This document shows, one piece after another, positions 58,701 to 64,000 of a stretch of DNA of 64,000 bases. The notes under the pieces were generated by a model. It was given only the letters and a program-made list of their open reading frames with translations. It had not been told where the DNA came from and ran no database searches. How positions within the stretch are numbered: the stretch's first letter is position 1; each line of letters opens with the position of its first letter. This DNA comes from Hemicordylus capensis (lineage: Eukaryota; Chordata; Lepidosauria; Squamata; Cordylidae), in assembly GCF_027244095.1 (NCBI RefSeq), contig NC_069659.1, positions 26,506,501-26,570,500 on the forward strand, given 5' to 3'. Position numbers and translations under genes: made by a program.

Positions 58701-61700
58701 TTATTATTTAGGCAAGCCCAAGCTCAGATTTAATTGTAGTGTGTGTGTGTGTGTGGAGAGAGAGAGAGGGAGAGAGAGAGAGAGGGAGAGGGGTGCAGAA
58801 CATCTTAATAAGGCTCTTGAAAGGAGACACAGAGACTGTTCCCATGCGCAGCCTAACCCAGGCTAGGGACGCATCGCGTGGGCTAGGCTGCGTGTAATAA
58901 GAACTGCTGGGATACGCATAGATCTCAGTGGGACCTCAGCAGCAAACCTGCCAAGGAAGCCCACCAGTTAGCCAAGGTTAAGAGCATGCTCATGCCCTTA
59001 ACCGCACCTAACTGCTCATGTGTCAGCACTGGTGCTCTCAGCCAGTGCTGGGGCAGGGGTGGTGGGGGAATCCCCACAATGCACCATGCACTCATGCGGT
59101 GCATTGTGGGATTTCCAGGGGCTGAGATGATGGTCCCTCCTGACCACCGCACCTCCGTGCTTCCAGAGGCAGCAGCAGAATGTCTGGGCGCACGATCTGC
59201 ACTCCCAGAGGCAGAAGCCAGATCGTCTGCAGGGAAGGTAAGCTCCTGCAGTCTTCCCCACTGCCCGCCCTCAAGCCCTCTCACGGAATCATGAAAAACG
59301 GCTCACAGACTATCCTGCTGGGTGGAAAGGATATCTTCATGGAGCTTAACAAAGGAAAGCAAATGAAAGTGAGTTGTGCTTACATTAATTACTAAGTTTC
59401 TTTTCTTGTCTAGAATTCTTACTGCTTTGCTGCTATGGTCTCTTGAATGATTTAATAGATTTGAATGAATATTATCATTTATTATTTAATGAGTCATATT
59501 GTTGGTTTCAAATGCTGCATGTTGCACTAGAGAACTGATGTATACATTTAAACCGCCTTGGGGTTATCTTTTTAACGAAAGGCAGTATATAAATGCAAAA
59601 ATAAATATAAATAAATAAAATAATTTTTTAAAAAGTCAAAGAATCAAAACTAATCTATATAAAGGCAGTCCTTCTATGAGGTAAGGTGAGATGGTTGCCT
59701 CAGGTGGAAAATTACTGGAGTGCCTCTGGTTCAAGGAAGTCTTGGGCTGCCACTGGATCCATACTTTGCAAAATAAAACACAAGGGAAATGTCAAATAGT
59801 AATGTAAGGACAGGTTAGATAAAGCTATGGTGGCTCTCTGAGAAGGCTTTCTTTGCCCCTTCAAAAAGGGAAGTAAATTGGGGGGGGGGCATAGATAAGA
59901 AAATGGAGGCATCCTGATGGATTGAGATGAGGATGCTCAAGTTATTCTAAGCCTAAAGAGCATCAGGACAGAACACATGATGGTTCGAGCAGTGGCCAAA
60001 CCATGATGATAGAATTATATGCTTTGTGATAAAAGCAGGAACCTTGATCTATAAAAAGGACTAGCTGGCTCATGTGCAGAGCATATGTGGCTCTAGTTCT
60101 CCCTCATTCTCGGCCCCGGGTTCTCATATCTCCCCACTTCTCTTCCCTCCCCCCCCCCGCTCCAATGTTTTTTCTCTCTGGTCGACCACTTGGCCAGACA
60201 CTTTTCCCGTCTGGCTGCCGCTTTCTCCTGCCCCCCCGGCCGCCGCCACCACTCTCTCTCCCCCTCCCATGCCACTTTCACTTTCACTTTCTTTCTCCTC
60301 CTCCACCACCACCACTTTCTCCCACCTGCCAATTCACTGGCCTGTCTCTGGGCCTTATGTTCCCTGCTGCCGTCACTTTCCTCTCCCCCTCCTCTCACTC
60401 ACTAACTCTCGTGAGAGCTGCCACACATGGGATTTGCCCCTTCAAAAAGGGAAGTAAATTGGGGGGGGGCATAGATAAGAAAATGGAGGCATCCTGATAG
60501 ATTGAGATGAGGATGCTCAAGTTATTCTAAGCCTAAAGAGCATCAGGACAGAACACATGATGGTTCGAGCAGTGGCCAAACCACCTTGGGGTTTTCTTTT
60601 AACGAAAGGCGGTATATAAACAAACAAACAAACAAACAAATAAATAAGCGATGGGTATGTCTTAAATAAATTAAATTGAATTAGTATATAGAGATACTCT
60701 ATGACAGGGCTGTACAACTTCAGCTCTCCAGCAGTAGTTAAACAACAACTCCCATGAACCCCAGCTGCAGTGGGCAACAGTCAGAGGTGATGGAAGTTGT
60801 AGTTCAACAACAGCTGGAGTGCTGAAGATGTGCAACCCTGCTCTGTGAGGTTCAAATTAAGCCAAAGAGAGATTCTGAGAAGTCTTTCCATTGTTTTGTT
60901 TTCAGAAGTAAGTCTTACTGGCTGACATCCAGATATATCAGTAATACTGTTCAGGAGTTACTCTAGGACTACTTAATTTTAATAGGACTTCCATTGAGTA
61001 ATTTAGTCAGGATGTCAGGCAACAAGTTCAAAAGGACTTATTGAAACAATAAACATATTCTCCTGACTTTTCAGCTGCATAGGGTACCCTTCATATATAG
61101 GTGTTCATGCTTTCATGCTGTTACCACAAAGCACAGACTTTTCCCCCCAGAAGTGACTGGAAAGGAGAGAGATAATAAGGATAAAAGTCTAGCTGGCTCA
61201 CATGACCTCCAATCTATCTTTTTTTTATTATCACATCTCTTCTTTATCATGGTCTTTATTGATAATTATTACAGAATGACCGTGGTTAGAAAGATAAATG
61301 GAACCAGGATTCCCTCTAAGGTGTGTACATATGTGTACACTCAAAAATGTCTGCTCAGTTAATTTTAGATACCACTCAGGTTGAATAAGAAAGGCCACAC
61401 TCTGAATGCATGTGAGCACACACTGCCTTGATTCTGCTGCCCAGAATAAAACTCATTCTTCACAGAAATGGATTTTTTTTAGAAAGAACACTGAATGGAA
61501 CTGGTGAATACTTCTACCAATTTCTTACATGTCCTTGAATATGATTTTATCCCCATGTATTTCTGCAATTGCATCTGGTGAGAAGTTTGGGTGACATCTT
61601 GCTGGTGCTTTGGCATTGACTGTTCCTTTCTGTGGACCTGCAAAGTTTGAAAAGGAGTATTTTTGAAAGCTCTTGCTCTTTGCTCCCCATTATGCTTCTG

Positions 61701-62013
61701 GTTCATTTCTGTAATACCACCCACTGCTAGTAATTGACCTCTACGGCCTTTGAGAATGATGCTGCTAGACAGACTTGAAAGAACTCTCAGAGTTCTCTGA
61801 GACTGAAAGTGGAGTTCTTTAGAAATGCAAGTTTATATACATAAGGGGTACCGTAAAGAGCTTGGATTCCTTGTACATCATCTTGAGGAAGGACAAAGTC
61901 TTTCAAGTCGCGATAGGTGTAAAAGGGGTACATCAGAGCAACAGGGTCACGGGAGTGTTCTAGGCCCAAAGCATGGCCAAACTCATGGGCAGCAACTGCA
62001 AATAAATTAAAAG
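52203..62013 (-). CDS. MMP13-like metalloproteinase paralogue (3-prime part, exons 5-10)
   Basis: Secreted matrix metalloproteinase, partial. The visible exons are 62013-61852, 61637-61529, 58669-58542, 58026-57867, 53039-52936 and 52303-52203. Exons 1-4 (signal, propeptide, first part of the catalytic domain) must lie beyond 64000. The frame is open through all six exons, phases equal those of MMP13 and splice sites are consensus. The zinc site [11 protein letters not shown] and Met-turn ALMYP are intact. The hemopexin domain runs from the Cys in exon 6 to the terminal Cys before TAA. It resembles MMP13 best in exons 5, 9 and 10 ([15 protein letters not shown]). It differs by Phe for the collagenase Tyr, Val for the collagenase Gly, a hinge 3 residues shorter, 2 residues fewer in exon 7 and two extra cysteines in exon 10. 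It could be named MMP13-like, MMP18-like or interstitial-collagenase-like; no exact orthologue is claimed. Confidence 0.9.
52358..52435. repeat. 35-bp hairpin of two opposed SINE heads
   Basis: The left arm 52358-52392 and right arm 52401-52435 match at 34 of 35 positions with an 8-base loop. Each is the B-box region of the tRNA-Ala SINE, in opposite directions. It lies 55 bp into intron 9 of the MMP13-like gene. The plus-strand SINE continues to about 52560. Confidence 0.85.
52655..52895 (+). mobile_element. Sauria-type SINE (paralogue intron 9)
   Basis: Has GCAGGGAAATGACTTGCCTA, CACCTATATCGGGCAGCAGT and the Bov-B-like end GAGTCAACTTGACGGCACAA. It ends about 40 bp before exon 9. Confidence 0.78.
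52936..53039 (-). CDS. MMP13-like paralogue exon 9
   Basis: [34 protein letters not shown]. It is 104 bp, as in MMP13. The usual Pro-Gly-Ile is Arg-Gly-Ile here. The acceptor is ATTACAG and the donor GTAAAA. Confidence 0.92.
53375..53625 (-). repeat. Dispersed retroposon tail (paralogue intron 8)
   Basis: Minus-strand copy of the GGGGAGAGCAACTGGCCCTA family, with TATATACCACTTTTCAAC at its end. Confidence 0.5.
53910..54440 (+). repeat. GAGGCT-family MITE (paralogue intron 8)
   Basis: Starts TGAGGCTGCTCTCACAAGCA and contains AGCTCCTGGGCAGTCTGCAG. The structure is like 1268-1712, with a somewhat different interior. Confidence 0.5.
54885..55322 (+). repeat. GAGGCT-family MITE (paralogue intron 8)
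   Basis: Starts TGAGGCTATGCTCACAATCA, with palindrome AGTGGGCTAAGGGAGCCTAG, block GGCTCCGTGATGGAGCC and ending GATTGTGAGAAGAGCTTCAC. Confidence 0.6.
55348..55400 (+). repeat. (TG)n(TCTG)n microsatellite
   Basis: A GT run is followed by about eight TCTG units. Confidence 0.92.
55432..55560 (+). mobile_element. tRNA-Ala-derived SINE
   Basis: Has GGGGCTGTAGCTCAGTGG, GATTTGCATGCAAAACATC and GTTCAGTCTTTGGCATCTCC. It is not a real tRNA gene: the acceptor stem is degenerate and a SINE body follows. Confidence 0.7.
55713..55950 (-). mobile_element. tRNA-derived SINE with (ATT)n tail
   Basis: Minus-strand L2-tailed SINE (TATCCTGCTCTTCCTCCAAG through GGGGATTTGAACTCGGGTCT) with (ATT)n at 55713-55754 as its tail. 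Confidence 0.72.
55960..56335 (-). mobile_element. tRNA-Ala-derived SINE, long form
   Basis: Has CCTATCTAGCTCAGTATTGT through GCTTGCTACCACAAGACCAG, and ends near GCAGCTTCCTATATTCCTAT. Confidence 0.65.
56919..57429 (+). repeat. GAGGTT/GAGGCT-family MITE (paralogue intron 8)
   Basis: Starts GAGGTTGTTCTCACGTG and ends CATGTAAACAACCTC, giving inverted ends of about 15 bp. An internal (GGAT)n lies at 57271-57299. No clear target duplication was found. Confidence 0.65.
57867..58026 (-). CDS. MMP13-like paralogue exon 8
   Basis: [19 protein letters not shown] then [17 protein letters not shown]. It is 160 bp, the same as MMP13 exon 8. It ends TGG AG before GTAGG; exon 9 supplies C, giving Ser as in the MMP13 gene of this window. 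Confidence 0.92.
58542..58669 (-). CDS. MMP13-like paralogue exon 7
   Basis: [19 protein letters not shown] then [20 protein letters not shown]. It is 128 bp, two codons shorter than MMP13 exon 7, in frame. The hemopexin blade motif VDAAY is kept. The acceptor is AATCAG and the donor GTGAAT. Confidence 0.91.
58738..58792 (+). repeat. (GT)n(GA)n microsatellite (paralogue intron 6)
   Basis: A GT run is followed by GA units, about 70 bp from exon 7. Confidence 0.9.
58832..59285 (+). repeat. GAGGCT-family MITE (paralogue intron 6)
   Basis: Has ATGCGCAGCCTAACCCAGGC, GTGCATTGTGGGATTTCCAG and TCTGCAGGGAAGGTAAGCTC, like 56919-57429. Confidence 0.5.
59852..60003 (+). repeat. 152-bp direct repeat, copy 1 (paralogue intron 6)
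   Basis: Nearly identical to 60433-60583, with one substitution and one G-run length change. It starts TTTGCCCCTTCAAAAAGGGA and ends AGCAGTGGCCAAACCA. Confidence 0.9.
60061..60432 (-). mobile_element. Possible Helitron-like element
   Basis: The CTAG end (60061) and following sequence (CTGGCTCATGTGCAGAGCAT) resemble the 3-prime end at 11622. The C-rich interior is similar. The other end is placed at GA before T (60432). It is more diverged than 11622-11973. Confidence 0.4.
60433..60583 (+). repeat. 152-bp direct repeat, copy 2
   Basis: Copy of 59852-60003. Its right end passes within AAACC into an L2-like tail (CCTTGGGGTTTTCTTTTAAC, then GGCGGTATATAAAC). Confidence 0.9.
60705..60840. mobile_element. 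136-bp hAT-type MITE (paralogue intron 6)
   Basis: The ends CAGGGCTGTACAACTTCAGC and GCTGAAGATGTGCAACCCTG are inverted. The target duplication is CTCTATGA (60697-60704) / CTCTGTGA (60841-60848). Confidence 0.83.
61305..61493. mobile_element. 189-bp hAT-type MITE beside exon 6 of the paralogue
   Basis: Inverted relative of 9619-9814 (CAGGATTCCCTCTAAGGTGT at the left end). A perfect 8-bp target duplication, AATGGAAC, lies at 61297-61304 and 61494-61501. It ends 35 bp from the exon 6 boundary. Confidence 0.85.
61529..61637 (-). CDS. MMP13-like paralogue exon 6: short hinge and hemopexin start
   Basis: [15 protein letters not shown] is a hinge with only three prolines, followed by [20 protein letters not shown]. 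At 109 bp it is 9 bp shorter than MMP13 exon 6, in frame. It ends AT before GTAAG, so the junction codon is ATA (Ile) instead of the usual Arg. Confidence 0.9.
61852..62013 (-). CDS. MMP13-like paralogue exon 5: catalytic zinc site
   Basis: [19 protein letters not shown] carries the three zinc-binding His and the catalytic Glu, followed by [10 protein letters not shown] and a specificity loop ([14 protein letters not shown]) that differs strongly from that of MMP13. Its 162-bp length equals MMP13 exon 5. The acceptor is TTTCCAG and the donor GTACCC. The first codon is split (g/ct would give Ala where MMP13 has Gly), assuming exon 4 ends in G. Confidence 0.92.
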
Positions 62014-62089
62014 CTGGAAACAGGAGAGACCGATCAAGTTAGCAGCAGTGCCTTAAGATTGCCTCCCACACCTAATGGCCAAGTATGAG

Positions 62090-63262
62090 CAAAGTGTCGA
62101 CTCAATGTGTGGCAGCTGTGAAAAAGACCAATTCCATGCTAGGGATCATTAGGAAGAGGATTGAAAATAAAACTCCTAATATTATAATGCCCTTATACAA
62201 AACTATGGTGAGGCCACACCTGGAGTACTATGTACAATTCTGGTCACCACATCTAAAAAAGGACATTGTAGAACTGGAAAAGGTGCAGAAGAGGGCAACC
62301 AAGATGATCAGGGGCCTGGAGCACCTTTCCTATGAGGCAAGACTACAACACCTGCGGCTATTTAGTTTAGAAAAAAAATCCGACTGCGGGGAGACATGGT
62401 CTATAAAATCATGCATAGGGTGGAGAAAGTAGAAAGAGAGAAGTTATTTTCTCTCTCACACAACACTAGAACCAGGGGTCACTCAATGAAATTGATTGCC
62501 AGGAGGCCTAGGACCAACACACAGAAGTACTTTTTCACACAACGCATGATCCACTTGTGGAACTGTCTGCCACAGGATGTAGTGACAGCCAACAACTTGG
62601 ATGGCTTTAAGAGGGGCTTGGATAACTTCATGGAGGAGAGATCTATCAATGGCTACTAGTTGGAGGGCCACCTCCAGCCTCAAAGGCAGGATGCCTCTGA
62701 GTACCAGTTGCAGTGGAGTAACAGCAGGAGAGAGGGCATGCCCTCAAATCCTGCCTGTGGCTTCCAGCGGCATCTGGTGGACCACTGTGTGAAACAGGAT
62801 GCTGGACTAGATGTGCCTTGTGCCCAGAGGCGTAACTAGGGAAAATGGTGCCCGGGGCAAGCACTGAAATGGCGCTCCCCCCACCGTGCCCCCCCGGCGC
62901 CCCCCCAACATACTACATTATACTTAGGTTTTTCCTCACAAGCGCCTGCCGCCGTCGCCAAGCCAGGCCACTGACTGGCCGCCAGGCACCAGCAAAGCAA
63001 TTGGGGGGGGCGCAGGTGGCGCGGAAGGGACCGCTCGTGGGGAAGGGGGCACCGACGTGCTCCTTTGACTGCTGCAGCACTGCTGCACTGAGCAGGAAAC
63101 ATTTGTATTAACAAAAATTTTAAAAAATTTTTAAAAAATTTGGTCATGGCGGTGCCCCCCACGTGAGCAGAAAAGATGGCGCCCGGGGCACGTGCCCCCC
63201 CTGCCCCCCTATAGTTATGCCTCTGCTTGTGCCTAATCCAGCAGGGCTGTTCTTATGTAATA
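62090..63262 (+). mobile_element. CR1-type LINE split by a hAT-type element
   Basis: CR1 coding (SMLGIIRKRIENKTPNIIMP, LEKVQKRATKMIRGLEHLSY, FFTQRMIHLWNCLPQDVV) and 3-prime UTR reach 62824. The last part (CTAATCCAGCAGGGCTGTTC) resumes at 63234. It lies in intron 4 of the paralogue, antisense to it. Confidence 0.87.
62825..63225. mobile_element. 401-bp hAT-type MITE inserted in CR1
   Basis: It starts CAGAGGCGTAACTAGG and ends CTATAGTTATGCCTCTG. A perfect 8-bp target duplication, CTTGTGCC, lies at 62817-62824 and 63226-63233. It is GC-rich and non-coding. Confidence 0.9.
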
Positions 63263-63667
63263 TTCCTATTCTCTCATCACATGCTATACAAGTAAGATGT
63301 TTCACCTCCCTGCCCTCCCTTTTACCCATGAGTAGGAATCCCAACCTGCCTTTTCAGGTGGCAAGCTGTGTAGCCCTTCTAGAGTAAACTGTTTTGATTT
63401 ATTCATTTTCTTTCATTTTTTATTTAACGTATTTCTATATGTTTCTATTGTCCATTGTAATTTCTTTTGGTACTCATTTCTCTACTGCTCTTTGCATATG
63501 TGCTGTAAATGCAGAAAGTAGAATAGCAACAAGTGGGAACACCTTATAAAAATAAACTGCAAGAGAGGGGTTCTGGTTGTAGAATCCGAAGGAAAGAGTT
63601 GTGGTATGCAAGGACAAGGCAGTGGAGTGGAATCAAGAATATTAATAGTTTAATAAAATAGATATTA

Positions 63668-64000
63668 CTAGGTGAACCCGCACAGAGCTTCTGTGCAGTA
63701 GTTTACTTACTTTTTGGAGTTGTGTTGTGAGAATTTGGCTGGTTGTTCAGTTGTTTCTTTATTTTCCCATGTGTCTTCGTTGTCTTTTTGCAGTTCTTTC
63801 TGAGCATCAGTGCACTTTGTTTTTGGATTCTTTGGGGGAGGTTGGTGTTTCAAGTATTTGCTTAGGTTTTTTTCCTTGTCCCTGCTGTTTTGTGGGGTTT
63901 TTTTCTCCCCCTCTTAGCAGGGTCAGGTAGTAGCTAGATATTATTTGTTTTTGTGGGGAGTGTGGCTACTGTAGACCCTGTAATTTTCATTTTTTAATTA
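63668..64000 (-). mobile_element. Helitron-like element, 3-prime end (runs off window)
   Basis: CTAG at 63668-63671 is followed by a hairpin GCACAGA-loop-TCTGTGC at 63680-63696, the same layout as 11622. The other end lies beyond 64000. Confidence 0.5.

Noticed and set aside
60072-60497. 141-residue Pro/Ser-rich open frame
   Set aside because: Low-complexity C-rich DNA inside a Helitron-like segment; no domain, no splice context, and open in several frames by composition.
62014-64000. Exons 1-4 of the MMP13-like paralogue in the remaining right edge
   Set aside because: No HGDFYPFDG-, VWSDVTPL- or PRCGVPD-like sequence occurs there; the space is CR1, hAT-type and Helitron-like DNA.

Overview
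This is vertebrate nuclear DNA, almost certainly from a squamate reptile and most likely a lizard. The evidence is intron-split genes, Sauria-type (Bov-B-tailed) SINEs, RTE/Bov-B, CR1 and L2 LINE fragments, many tRNA-derived SINEs, many small hAT-type DNA elements and long microsatellites. The species cannot be named from the sequence.

Two protein-coding genes can be supported, both on the minus strand and both matrix metalloproteinases. The first is a complete ten-exon MMP13 (collagenase 3) at 44012 down to 31553. All splice sites are consensus, the exons sum to 1422 bp (473 residues plus stop), and the protein has signal peptide, cysteine switch, HExxHxxGxxH zinc site, hinge and hemopexin domain. 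Its upstream side carries a TATA box, a perfect AP-1 site and an ETS/PEA3 site in the order expected for a collagenase promoter. The second gene lies about 8.2 kb upstream. It is an MMP13-like paralogue of which only exons 5-10 (62013 down to 52203) are present; exons 1-4 lie beyond the right edge. Its reading frame is intact, but two of the three residues that mark true collagenases are changed, the hinge is shorter and two extra cysteines appear in the last hemopexin blade. Together they are a tandem pair from the vertebrate MMP cluster.

Layout: 1-31.5 kb has no recognisable gene and is a mosaic of transposon fossils. It includes a 1.28-kb foldback hAT-type element (7797-9080), several small hAT-type elements with 8-bp target duplications, a Helitron-like element (11622-11973), a CR1 copy of about 1.9 kb (25071-26965), and a 274-bp inverted repeat around 23.2/24.5 kb. 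31.5-44.1 kb is MMP13, with SINE, LINE and MITE insertions in its introns. 44.2-52.2 kb is intergenic, with foldback DNA, an L2 fragment, a MITE and a Tc1/mariner transposase remnant. 52.2-62.0 kb is the partial paralogue. 62.0-64 kb is the rest of its intron 4, holding a CR1 copy split by a hAT-type element and the start of another Helitron-like element.

No CRISPR array, bacterial gene, functional RNA gene or LTR/retrovirus-like element was recognised. The most interesting biology is the divergent MMP13 paralogue. The rest of the novelty is in repeat structure. Coordinates of ancient repeats without stated target duplications are approximate.
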